From NCBI GenBank assembly GCA_036023115.1, contig JAYKKT010000059.1, forward strand, positions 7,488,501 through 7,552,500: a stretch of 64,000 bases of DNA, read 5' to 3'. The stretch's first letter is position 1. Each line of letters begins with the position of its first letter. Positions 24,450 through 40,543 of the stretch are shown here, piece by piece. The notes below the pieces were generated by a model. It worked only from the letters and a program-made list of their open reading frames with translations, did not search any database and had not been told where the DNA came from. The stretch comes from Brasenia schreberi. Its lineage: Eukaryota > Streptophyta > Magnoliopsida > Nymphaeales > Cabombaceae. Position numbers and translations under genes: made by a program.

Positions 24450-27400
24450 AAACTCCGCCTATGTAACGGATCATGCTTACATTGTTGGTCCCAAGGCCGG
24501 ATAAAGGAGGAGGGTTGTGTTAGGCTTCCGACATCCAACGTAAAACTTCATCGGATTTTATAACATAGATTACAAAAATTATGAGCATTGCTTTGGGGCA
24601 TTCCCGCCTATCGACGTGTTAGTAGAGCTTGAATGCAATAATAAGTAAGTAAGCACCACTACATTTTCACCTAAATGTAGTTAATCAATTGTACAGAGGG
24701 TTCCCACATCATGGACGGGTGTGGGTAAAGAAGTTAGTACCGTTATATTGTCGTCCGAATGTAGTGAATAATTTGTAGAAAGGGTCTCCGAATTTTGATT
24801 TTGGACGGATGTGGGGGATAAGGAAGCTAGTCCTTGATAAAAGATTCGTATTGGTTCTTGGAATATCAGAACATTATCTGGTAAGCTAGTGGAGGTGGTA
24901 GATACTATGATTCAAAGAAAGATTCATATTCTATGTTTACAAGAGACAAAATGGGTCGGAGAAAAAGCAAAAGAGATAGAGGATAGAGGTTTTAAATTAT
25001 GGTACTCAGGTAAAGAAAAGGCTTGTAACGAAGTTGGTATTATCATAAATAAAGATTTAAAGGATAGTGTAGTAGACATACAACGATATGGTTACTGAAT
25101 CATGACGTTGAAATTAGTGTTAGGAGTAGAGGTTTTGAATATAGTTTGTACTTACGCACCCTAAGTAGGATTAGAAGATAGTATATAGACAGTCTTTTGG
25201 GAAGAGTTAGATAAGGTGATTCAAAAGATTTCACAAAGGGAGATGATTTGTTTAGGAGGAGACTTAAATGGACATGTCGGTAAAGAGGCATTAGGATATG
25301 AAGGTATTCATGGAAACTTTGGTTTTGGGGATATAAATGAGGAAGGTAGGGAGATTTTAAATTTTTAAATGGCATTTGATCTCTTTATAGTCAATACAAT
25401 CTTCAAAAAACGAGATTAACATTTAATTACTTATAAGTGTGGCTTATCACAAACACAAATTGAGTACTTTATTTATAGAAAAAAGTAGAGTGTTTTGTAA
25501 TGATTCAAGATAATTTTATGAGAAAGCTTAACCACCAAACATCGACTTTTAGTTATGGATTTACAAATAAAAAAATGGACAAAGAAGAAAAGAGTGAATC
25601 GAGTTATTCGAATTAAATGGTGGAACCTCAAAAGCAAGAAAGAAGATATATTTAAACAGAAAGTCCTTCAAGGAGATGTTTGGAATTATGTTGGTACACG
25701 CTATGATATGTTGAACATTATGGCTATATATATTAGGAAAGTGGCGACAGATGTGTTAGGTGTATCTAAGGGAGGTGTACCGACATAAAAAGAAGCTTGG
25801 TGGTGGAGTGAAGCAATGCAAAATAAAATCAAGGCAAAGAGGGCATGTTACAAATTACATTATGCTAAGAAAACTAATGAAACTTTAGAGACTTATAAGA
25901 AAGCAAAGAAGGAAGCGAAAAAGGCCGTGAGTGAAGCAAAAACTAAAATTTAGGAGGATTTATATAAAAAAAACTCAACTCAAAAGAGGGTGAAAGAGAT
26001 ATTTTCAGGATAGTTAGGGCTAAAGATAATAAAACTAAAGATCTTAATTATGTTAGATGCATCAAGGATGAGGATGAAAAAATTTTAGTGGCAAATAATG
26101 ATATAAGAAATAGATAAAAAATTATTTTTATAAGCTTTTTAATGAAAATAAAGATATTAGTATTAGCTTAAGAGAGTTAGCCATATCAAAAAAGTATATA
26201 AACCACAATTTCTAATGACATATTCAAAAGAAAAAAGTCAAATAGGCTCTTAAACATATGAAAGGTGGTAAATCAGTACGATCAGATAATATTCATATAG
26301 AAGTTTAGAAAATACTAGGAGAAATAGGAATCACTTGGCTCACAAGACTATTTAATGAAATATGGAGAAACCAAAAGATGCCCGAGGAATGAAGAGCGAG
26401 TACACTTATACCCATATATAAGAACAAGGGAGACATTCAAAATTGTGCGAATTATCGAGGTATCAAGTTAATGAGCCATACTATGAAATTGTGGAAAAGA
26501 ATTATCGAACATAGGTTAAGGCAAATATAAAGTATAACAGAAAACTACCAATTTGGATTCATGCTAGGCAGATCTACTGTTGAAGTGATTTACCTTTTAG
26601 AGCAAAAAAGAAAGACTTTCACATGATATTTATTGATCTAGAAAAAACTTATGATAGAGTACCGAGGGAGGTTCTGTTGAGAACTTTGGAAAAAGAGGTA
26701 TTCCATTGACATATATTAACCTTATAAAAGACATTTATGATGGTGCAAAAACATGTGTGAGGACTCATCAAGGAATGACATACTTATTTAAAGTTAATAT
26801 TGGTTTACATCAAGGATCAACTTTAAGTCCATATTTATAATGGTGATTGATGAGTTAACAAAACATATTAAAGATGAAGTACCTTGGTGTATGTTATTTG
26901 TAGATGACATTGTATTAGTGGAGGAGTCTAAGGAAAAAGTTAATAGAAAATTAGAAGTATGGAGAGAAACACTAGAAAGCAAAAGCCTCCGACTTAGTAA
27001 AACAAAGACATAATATATGGAATGTAAGTTTGATCATTTGGTTACTTAAGAGGAAATATAAATTAAAATTGACACACATTGCATTCCCAAAATGAAAGTT
27101 TTAAATACCTAAGATCAATTTTTCAGAGTGATGAAGAATTGATTACAAAATTAATGTTGGTTACTTAAAATGGAGAGGAGTATTAGGTATTATTTGTGAT
27201 AATAACGTACAATTAAAGTTAAAAGGTAAATATTATAGAACAACAATTAAACCTATCATGTTTTTGGGTTTGAGTGTTGGGAAGTTAATCATCAACATGT
27301 ACAAAATATATCTGTGACAGAAATGAAGATGTTGAGATTGATGAGTGGTAATACAAGAAAAGATCGTATATATAAATGAGGTTATTAGAAACAAATTAGG

Positions 27401-27666
27401 AGTGAGACTAATAGAAAATAAAATGAGAGAATATCATTTAAGATGGTTTGAATATATAGAAAGAAGATCAAAAGAACCTTTAAGAATGCATGAAAAACTA
27501 AATTTGCAAAGTATTAAAAGAGGTAGAAGACGAATACAAAAGTGTTGGAAAGAAACAATAAAGAAGATCTAGCTTATTGTGGGTTAACTGCTAACATACG
27601 ACATAATAGATATGTGGAAAGAAAGAATCCATGTAGCCGAGCTCGTCTGGTAGGGTAAAAGGCTTA
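24450..27666 (+). mobile_element. RTE-clade LINE, near full length (3.2 kb)
   Basis: The element has a 5' head with GGATAAAGGAGGAGGGTTGT and TTAGGCTTCCGACATCCAACG. A single ORF region follows with an apurinic-type endonuclease and then reverse transcriptase. The 3' end reads AAAGAATCCATGTAGCCGA and then AAAAGGCTTA. About 3.2 kb, one ORF and no poly(A) tail agree with plant RTE elements. The usual (TTG)n tail is absent here, and no target duplication could be assigned. It stops only about 210 bp before the RPS3 start codon. Many stops and indels make it non-autonomous now. Confidence 0.85.
24841..27570 (+). pseudogene. Degenerate LINE ORF: endonuclease and reverse transcriptase
   Basis: The endonuclease part starts with SWNIRTLSGK, CLQETKW and GGDLNGHVG. 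The reverse transcriptase part shows NYRGIKL, QFGFMLGRST, IDLEKTYDRVPREV and the active-site block FVDDIVLVEESK near 26895. The C-terminal end is seen as KMREYHLRWFEYIERRSKEP and CWKETIKK (27345-27572). Many stops and shifts interrupt it (for example TGA at 25096-25098), leaving open segments 24889-25098, 25555-25788 and 27345-27572. In a live element this protein nicks DNA and copies the RNA at the nick. Confidence 0.85.
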
Positions 27667-27705
27667 ATATGCAAATTTGCTCACAAGGGCCGCCAAGACA
27701 AAGTT

Positions 27706-27713
27706 AGGGTTTT
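27706..27713 (+). promoter_or_regulatory. Telo-box in the RPS3 promoter
   Basis: AGGGTTTT lies about 170 bp before the RPS3 ATG, and a second TTAGGGTT occurs at 27825-27832. Such AGGGTTT motifs are characteristic of plant ribosomal-protein promoters, where they co-ordinate growth-linked expression. Confidence 0.6.
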
Positions 27714-27878
27714 TGCATCTCATCCATCACCGTTGATCTGAAACCCTTTCCCACGATCTCAGCCTTCCGATCACAGGCCGCCCACATATAGACATCGGCA
27801 ACTCTGCTTTCTCCCGCTCTCTCCTTAGGGTTCTGCCGAGAGATTTCGATCGATCAACCACACAAGAATTTGTAGAAA

Positions 27879-31939
<4,061 letters not shown>

Positions 31940-34825
31940 AACTTCGCTACTTTGTGGCAATTTATTTTCTGATACCAAGAGGCATGCTTTTTGTTAAATG
32001 CCATCGCTCTTTTTTTGCTTGTCTGCGTTTAGATGAAGTTTTGATAATGTATCCTGACAATTTCCTATTGTAAGGTGTAATTGCTTGTCCTTTTCAACTG
32101 CTTTCTAGGCCCAGTTTGGGGACAAATGAGGCATTATTTCCAACCATAAATTGTTGTGTTGGGTTCAGAAGTTTATGATGGTTATGACAATTCAAGAATA
32201 ATCCCGTTGTCATGATTACCAACACAATCATAGAAAGGTAGTTGGTGCCCAAAAACAAGGATTTCGGTGCAAATTAATGAAACTTGTTTGCCAAAGACGG
32301 GGTGGTGTTTAAAATCCATGATGACAACCCTAGTGCGTTCTATCTTTGGTTTTGTACTGAAGAAAACACATTTTGTGAACGAACTCTTTCAGGGTACAGT
32401 TTCTTACGGCAGAGAAAACAAAGCAAAGTTCTCTCTGATGATGGTTGCATTATGTCCAAGAATCGCTCTACGAGCTTTGAATGAGTGGACTTTATGTGCA
32501 GATGAGTGGAAGAGCTTGAGTGAATCTAACTATGTCGTGTAATACTCCGTGCGTGATAAAGTTTCTTGTGATAAACCTCTAACCTCGGTAAGGCCTAGAC
32601 TTTAATGCAAGAATACGTTCCAAACCTTCATGTCTAGAGGATCAAAATCTCGATACAAGATCCCCGAAAGTTTGATGGTGATAACCATGATGTGGCTTCT
32701 ACCATCCGATAATTTGATATGGATTCTCGGAGGGTGATGATCCAAATCATATTCGCAGGTGATTTTCTTTCCTGTTAAGCTTGCAAACAGGTCAGATTAA
32801 CAATTTTTTCCCAAAGGCTGAGAATTCATTGATGAGATAAAGATTACAGAGCATTTTAAGAGCCATCTGAACAGAACATCATTCAGTGGCTCCTACAATA
32901 GTTCGCCGTATTGTTTAACGATGGCAAGGATGAAAACACAAATCGAGGCTAAAGTGAAATTTCTGAATTTAGGGCTAAAACTTATAAGGTCCTCCAAGTT
33001 ATGTGTCCAAAACTTTTGGGGCCTGTGAGATTGATACAAAGAGATCGTAAGTCAGGGGATTAAGGTGGTCGACTGATTGAACCTATCAAGAATACAAGGA
33101 TTGTCCGCTTTTCATTCTTCTGCAAACTGATTTAATGGATTAGCAATATCTGTGGCGCTATGGGTTTTTTCTTCAAATATCTTCATTTCTCAATCCTTTT
33201 TAAGGCATAAAGAGCAAGTTGATCTTCATTAACTTGAGGACATTTCACCACCATTCAGAGAATAACCCATTTTCAATAGAGAAATAAAGAGTCCATGGCA
33301 ATCGCCGGATCGGACGTAGAATGTTAGGCTGCATGGCTTTTCATACTTGAATGGTAAGTCGAATAAAGGAGCGTAAATCAAAGATTTTTGTCTTTGCAGC
33401 ACAGATAAGGCACAAGTCTCCACAGAGTTCCCTATATTATTGGGTTCCTCGGATAGTCCTGTCTTTGCAGGTGCCATTTGGTGCCCACCTAATGACTGTT
33501 AGGTTGGGGTAACGCATCCCTAGGGAGTCGAATTCCTCACCAATTGGGGTGTTGGGGAGTTTCTTACCATTGAGTTGATTGTAAAATTTATTTAAAACAA
33601 ATACCGGAGGTTTGGAACCGGCAGTTAGGAAATGGTATGTTCTAGACGGTTTGGAAGCATTGGTTCTGGTTTCGGGTCAAACCACGAGCATCAAGGTTCC
33701 ATTTACTAATCCAATCAATGCAACAGAGAGAAAAAGAGTTACTATCATTCTTTCAATTATATGTTGTGACTGAAAGTTTGGAATTGGGTACTCAACAAAG
33801 CATGCATATTGTCACCAAAAGTAGGATCAAAATTAACAACCTGGTTGCATTTGCATTTTAATATTTGCATAATTTTGATCGCAAAGTTTGTCGCAAAATC
33901 CATATTCAATTTTATTTTTTAAATGCAAAGTACAACCAGATCAGTTAAAGAAGTTTAGTTCATTATAGAAATTTGTTACATGAACCTGAACCTGATTATG
34001 CAAGAACAATCATGGATTCAGACTCAGTTTTGCTTGAACCCAACATGAATCTTACCCATTGACAACCTGATTAAGACTTGTCTTAGGTAACAGACTGCTA
34101 CGACAGCTTGACATGATCAAACTGCCCATGGAACCGGTCGAACTGGCCCCGTAACTGTAACCAGGACAGAGAATCCCTTGGCTCAGTTATGGTTCATGGT
34201 TTTCAAAAACCGGTTTGGAATGAGTGGCTTCAAATCATCGCTAACTAAGTTTTAAATATATTTTCCAAAACCCTTTGTCACAAACAGCTTATTAGCTCTA
34301 GTTGGTGGGCGGTTTGACTCCCAAAAGGCACATTGCACTTGTTTCTTTAAAAAGAAAAGAATTTGAAACGGTTCTGAGGCAATTCCGAAACCGGAATCAG
34401 AATCGCCTCAAGACCAGCGATTCCGAAACCAAAACTACCCCCGGGAAGGTTCGGTCTCAGTTCCAAGCAACCCAAAACAGGACATGTCTACTGACAGCCA
34501 GCATAAAACTAAAGCCCTCGTGTTAAACGCTATAGCCAACTTCATTAGTGTGGGAAAAGGCTTCGTTAAGGTTAAAGTTAAGGCTGGTTGTTTGTAGAGC
34601 ATCACATACCCAAAATGCACGGTCAAGATTTGCCATATCAGTAAAAGGGATACTTAGCACTTAATATCCCAAAAGGGTTTGCTTAGTGCTAATCAGACCT
34701 TGTTAGTTGATGTATAACAATTACCAAGAACCAAACCTTGTGACATGAATCTTTAGCAACAAGTATGTTGATATCAAATAAAATACCAAGAAAGAGTAAT
34801 TTGTCTTTAGCAAAAATGATAAGTA
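31940..34825. other. RPS3 3' flank and intergenic region
   Basis: The first few hundred bases are presumably the RPS3 3' UTR. No further gene is recognised. Around 33610-33700 and 34130-34470 there are GAACCGG/CCGGTT-type motifs of MITE-like character. Open frames at 32267-32542 and 34302-34526 have no recognisable product. Confidence 0.4.
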
Positions 34826-34950
34826 CAGTAGCAGATCTACATTGAGGCAAGGTGGGGCATTCGCCTCATCTGAAATTTGGAAAACCAACTTAAAGTCTAT
34901 ACTCATTGTGGGAATCCATGGGCTATAATACATAGTTTGCCTCACCCGAA
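34826..34950 (+). mobile_element. Decayed MITE, CAGTGGCGGATC family
   Basis: CAGTAGCAGATCTACATTGA is followed by GGCAAGGTGGGGCATTCGCC, matching the copies at 10330 and 14923. The right inverted repeat is not recognisable, so the end is approximate. Confidence 0.5.
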
Positions 34951-35823
34951 CATGGATGTTTGATTGCAAGACTGAGACCACATAAGGGGCAAAGAGGGTG
35001 TATTTGATTCATGGTATTTAACTCCTCATACTAGAACTACAATTCGAAGCTTTTGACTCAAAGTTATGCTTATTGAATACAATTCTATGACAACAATATA
35101 TTACACGAACTTAGAGCTACGTGCACCAAAAATCAAGATTCAATTTTCTTGGAACCTTATATTAAACACACTCTAATAAACATCTTAATGAGGTAAAAAA
35201 CCGTGTCACTTTTTAATGTAACTCGTGTTTAATTAAAATGGATACCAATTTCATAGTCCAAGGCATCGTAATCAAACAGCCCAGTCTGCCTTACATCAAG
35301 TACTGATCATGTATTTGATTCTGTTGTGAAATTGCGAGGGATGTAAATTGTGAACATTAAACTGTTTTGCCTATAAGAAACACACGCACAAACATACAGA
35401 CGAAGATGAAAGCATGGTAGATCTTTCTGTACAATGTGGAGGCTGGAGCCACATTTACATTTACACGCTGTGTATCGAACTCATGAGCTCGGACTTGTGA
35501 GTCAGACACGTACCCAGGTGAGCTACTGGGCTCACTTTTGATTTGCTGAAAATCTGATGACGATGTTCGGCTTGACCTGTTTTTGGGCACGAACACGAAA
35601 TGACAGACATGCCCCAATGACGAAAAAGCCAGCCCTCGGTGAAGAGAATCTGAGAAGTCGGTGACGGTTTCTATGGTCCAAAAGAAGCCATGATATCCAG
35701 AGTCGAGAATTGACATAGTCGGTTCGGGTGGATGATCATCATAGGGAGAACGAGGAAGATATCTAACCAACCCATCCGAATCGCTTCCAACGAATCTCCC
35801 CTTCTCGTTGAACAAGCCAACCT

Positions 35824-35827
<4 letters not shown>

Positions 35828-35859
<32 letters not shown>
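35828..35859 (+). repeat. (AG)16 microsatellite abutting the RPA70 start codon
   Basis: Sixteen AG units run directly into the ATG at 35860, so the tract is probably in the 5' leader. Confidence 0.9.
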
Positions 35860-35863
<4 letters not shown>

Positions 35864-38798
35864 TGGGGGTGACGCGCAACAGCATCGGGGCGGTGATGGC
35901 CGGAGACACGGAGCTGAAGCCTGTGGTTCAGGCGTTGGACGTAGTCCGGATGAGGACCAATAGCGGCAACCAACAGCAGCAAGAGCGGTACAGGGTCACG
36001 CTCTCCGATGGCACCCGATCGCACCCCGCCGTGCTCGCATCACAACTCAACCACTTGGCGAAGAGCATCCAAAGGGGATCCCTCCTTCAGCTCCTCGACT
36101 ACACCTGCGCCGACGTTCAGGGTCGAAGGTCTATTATACTCTCTCTGTCTCTCTCCGTGGGTGGTTGATGCGGAATTGATCATATTGGGATTCAATATTC
36201 GCTTTTTTCTCTATTTGTTGGTGATAATGTGGAGTTGATCAAATTGGGATTCAAAATTAACGTTCTTCGGAACAACAATTCACAGAAACAGTGTAATGGT
36301 GATGGTGTTGGCAATGCAAAAATGTTTCAATAGAGATTTCTCATACCAATCTGTCTTTCTTTAATTAAAGGACTTTTGAATTATACAAACATCTTCTGAT
36401 GGACAACAAGGACAAATCTTTTCCCCTTTGGCATTTTGCTTACAGGTTTTACCAAAACCATGCTTTCGCCAAATCGTGGTGTTCTTACATCGGTAGGTGG
36501 TTTCCTCCAAAACCATGAGTTTGGAGCATGGCTGATGGTTTAAACAAACTAACAAAATACCGGTCTTTGAAAACCATGATGACACCTTAAGCATGGAATA
36601 TTTTGGTATCCATAAAGCCATGATCTAAATATGGTTAATCAGGCTTTGTTTGGAAATAGGGAAACATGCGAGGTAATATTCTTACTCTATGTTGGTGCGG
36701 CAGTTCTGGCAGTCTTCTGTTGCTTTAGAACACAAATTTACAGAAACAGTGGATTTGGGGTGGTCTTGGGAATATGGAAACAGTGCGTCGTAGATGGTTT
36801 TGGCAACGCAGAACCGGTCGAATTCAAGATTCAATCAGCTATAGTTGTTGCAAAAACCAGGATTTGGGTGTAGTATTGATGCAATTCCCCAACAGACTAA
36901 TTATTGGAGCTATTTGAAGGCTAGATGGCAGTAAAGCACATTCTAATTTTAGCAGCCATGCTTGCGTTTATAAAATAGGACGTAAAACTTCCCCGTGACT
37001 GTGCAATGATCAAGTTCTCGACATTTTCTTTGTATTGTTGAGAAGCTCATCGAGGTGATTGAGGTCCTCATACCGGTGTATCTACTTTTATTTAACTGAA
37101 AAATTTCTGTTGCATGGAAAGAACATTATGTTGGACAATCAAGAAGCATAAACTTCTTCCCTTTTGCGTACTGCTTACAGGTTTATTATGGTCTTGAACA
37201 TGGAAGTAATCTCCATTGATGGCGTTGTCATTGGTGATCCAAAACCATTTGCAGACTCCAGCACTGAACAAATGAAGGGAAGTTCCACCAGTCGGTCTCC
37301 ACAAGTGGAATCCATGGCATCTTTGCGGAATTCTGGCAGTCTAAATAAGCTGGAAAATCCACAGAATGATCTTTGCTCAAAACCGGGTGTTCAATCTTTA
37401 TATAAACCTCCACCTGCTTACGTTCATCGAGGGCCCATTATGAAGAATGAAGCTCCTGCTAGGATAATCCCTGTTGCTGCCCTGAATCCTTACCAGGGAA
37501 GGTGGGCAATCAAGGCCAGAGTTACGGCAAAAGGTGATATCCGTCGTTACAACAATGCCAGGGGAGATGGTAAGGTTTTCTCTTTTGATCTTCTTGATTC
37601 TGACGGTGGAGAAATCCGTGCAACTTGTTTTAATTTGATAGTGGATCGTTTCTATGATAAGATAGAGGTTGGGAAAGTGTATGTGGTATCAAAGGGAAGC
37701 CTCAAGCCAGTACAGAAAAATTTTAACCATCTGAACAATGACTGGGAGATTTTCTTGGAATCTAACTCCACTGTTGATCGTTGCATGGATGAGGATGAGT
37801 CCATACCTCAACAACATTTCTCATTTAGGCCTATCTCCGAGATTGAAAGCTGTGAGAGTGCTTCGGTTGTGGATGTTATTGGGGTTGTGGTATCTATTGG
37901 CCCATGCATCACTATATTGAGGAAGAATGGTATGGAAGCTCAGCGGCGAATTCTTATGCTGAAGGATATGTCGGGCAGGAGTGTTGAATTAACATTATGG
38001 GGGAACTTTTGTAATAAGGAAGGCCGAGAAATGCAGGATATGTATGACTCAGGTTTCTACCCTGTTTTGTCTGTCAAGGCTGCTAGGGTGAATGATTTTA
38101 GTGGGAAGTCGGTTGGAACTATTTCTTGTACCCAGCTGTTTATAAATCCCAATATTCAGGAGGCACAGAGGCTAAGAGATTGGTTTGAGAAAGAGGGTAA
38201 GCATAGCGCATCACAGTCCATTTCTAGAGACGTTATGCCTCTGCATCAAAACGAAATACGGAAAAATATTTCACAAATTAAAGGTGAAGGGCTTGGAAGA
38301 ATGGGCAAGCCAGACTGGATAACAATTAAAGCAATTCTTTCTTACATAAAGGTGGACACATTCTGTTACACAGCTTGTCCTTTGATGGTGGGTGATAGGC
38401 AATGTTGTAGGAAGGTTACCAAGTCCAATCTTGGGTTATGGCACTGTGAAAGATGCAACCAAGATTTTTCTGAGTGTGATTACAGATACATCCTTCAGGC
38501 ACAGATTCAAGACCATACGGGTGTGACATGGGTTACTGCCTTCCAGGAGTCAGGAGAGGAGATATTGGGATCTTCTGCGAAGGAACTGTACCTTTTGAAA
38601 CATGAAGAGCATGATGATTCTAGGTTTCAAGAGATTATAAAGGATGCGCTTTTCAGGCAATATTTGTTCAAGCTTAAAATTAAAGAGGAGGTTCATGGTG
38701 ATGAGCAGCAAACCAAAGTATCTATTCTTAAGGCAGATAAATTAATTTTCTCTACCGAGAGTAAACATCTTTTGAGTTTAATTCAGAAGAATATATGA
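35860..38798 (+). CDS. RPA1: Replication protein A 70-kDa DNA-binding subunit (RPA1/RPA70)
   Basis: Coding exons 35860-36128 and 37181-38798 join across a GT-AG intron to 628 residues, about the size of human and plant RPA70. RPA is the nuclear heterotrimer that coats single-stranded DNA in replication, repair and meiosis. Exon 1 gives the N-terminal OB fold (about residues 1-110; GDTELKPVVQALDVV). Exon 2 carries a linker, DBD-A from about residue 184 (NPYQGRWAIKARVTAKGDIR), DBD-B, and DBD-C with a zinc ribbon near residues 484-515 (CYTACPLM, then HCERCNQDF). The protein ends soon after SLIQKNI, with no extra C-terminal zinc knuckle. Plants have several RPA70 paralogues (A-E). Which one this is needs a phylogeny. 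Confidence 0.94.
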
Positions 38799-39436
38799 TA
38801 TTCTATTGATGCTACTGTGGATTGGTCTGATATATGCAGCAAAGACGAAGTCTGTTTCTGGTTGTGCAGCATTGCAAAATGAAGCATGTGGCATGATGAG
38901 CAGACTGTCACGAACTTGGAAGCCTGACCATCCTGTGGTCGGTAAAGAAACTGCGTCATGCAGTTGTTCATGGAGCGTTGTGAAATGTCATAGAGTTGTT
39001 CTTCAACCAGTTTTTTTATAGAATGCCATTTATGTGGCCAGTGTTCACAGGCTGATCGCTGATTGCTAACTTGTTTCCTATGATAACACGAGGATTGCCC
39101 ATGACTTGGTGCAGTTTGTTGTCACTAAGACATCCTTGATTGAGTAATGTGCTCTCATTATCGAAACTATTGATATTCACGAAATTGCAGATTTCTGATT
39201 TGTTTATCCTTTTCCAGGAGTCCATGGAAGATAAAGTACAAAGTTTTACGTTGATTGTCAAAAACCCAACACAACCATCTTCCTTTATCCGAACTTAGAA
39301 CTGGCTATGCAAGGGTGATCCCTTACATGAGCGATCTTGAAAAAGTTTATGATAGAGTGCAAAGAGATGTTGACAATATCTCATTGTCATACATAAATTT
39401 TATAAGAAAAATGCATGATGATACAAAAACATGTGT

Positions 39437-40530
39437 CTAAGTAGGTAATACTTAGTAGCGTGTTATAACATCCGTTATAGCGCGTTATAGCATTTTAGCG
39501 GCCCTCTGGTAGCTATAATGCTTGGAATTTGACGGCTGACCTCCAAACCCACTATAAGCGTTGTTATGAGCGTCATTGTGGACCGCTATAAGCGCTATAG
39601 CGGTCTATTAACTTGGATCTTGCGAATAGGCGGGTCGACCCAAATGAATATGGATTGAACCCATCCAATTTAAACCATTTATAAAAAACGAACAAAAACA
39701 TTGCATCATTTGCAGCAGCTACCAGCAGCGGTCACCACCACCAACAAAGTAAGTCTCTCTTCCATCTTTGACTTCTCTCATCTTACCATGTCGTTGGAGA
39801 CCTCCACTGCTCCGTGCAAAGGAGTCTTGTGACACATGGATTGAACAGACCACCGACAACTTTTGGCTTCTATTATTTGCCTACTTCTTGCTTCCATTTG
39901 AGGTTTTGTAGGGACTCTCCTTTCGTGTAGTAAAAGTAATGGCCTTTTTGGTTCAGTTCAAACTTAAGACATCTCACTCTTGTTGTTATTGTCTCATTTG
40001 ATAATTTAGTTAAATGTTTTGATCGATGAGAATCCAACTTTATGCATTGTATAGTGTTGGTTTTACGCTTATGTCGTATCATAGAAGTATATTAAATGCA
40101 GTATAAGTAGTTTGCATTAAGTGGATTTTGTATTTGTATAGTGGATTCAGGTTGTTATGTAATATTTTATTTTTCATTTCTTCTTATCAATCTTGAATCA
40201 ATGATTTGTATTTACACTTTAAGGGATTATCGATGAAGAAATAGTTGTTACTTAGAGGAACTTGGTGTTAGAATAACTTATTATATTTATGTTTATGTAC
40301 TTAAGTTTAACAATTCAATATGCATATGCCACATGATATTTATTATTTGTTTTATTATAATTTTGTTTGTTTAGTTTGATTGGTGGTTGTATTTCTTGAT
40401 ATTTCTTAGAAATTAGAAAATCCATTATATATTATTTTTTAATTATAAATAACAGTGTACCGCTAAATCCCCGCTATCACTATATTAGAGTCAACCGCTA
40501 ACAGCCCGCTAACAACTATTGATAACATAG
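39437..40530. mobile_element. Non-autonomous hAT-like element, about 1.09 kb
   Basis: The boundaries come from the interrupted LINE: host sequence stops after CATGTGT (39430-39436) and resumes with AATGTGT (40531-40537), an imperfect 7-bp duplication. The two ends carry many TAGCG/CGCTA motifs, such as GTTATAGCGCGTTATAGC on the left and CCGCTAACAGCCCGCTAAC on the right. That is typical subterminal organisation for hAT elements. The ends CTAAGTAG and CTATGTTA (reverse complement) form only a weak inverted repeat. No transposase is present. Confidence 0.65.
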
Positions 40531-40543
40531 AATGTGTGAGGAC

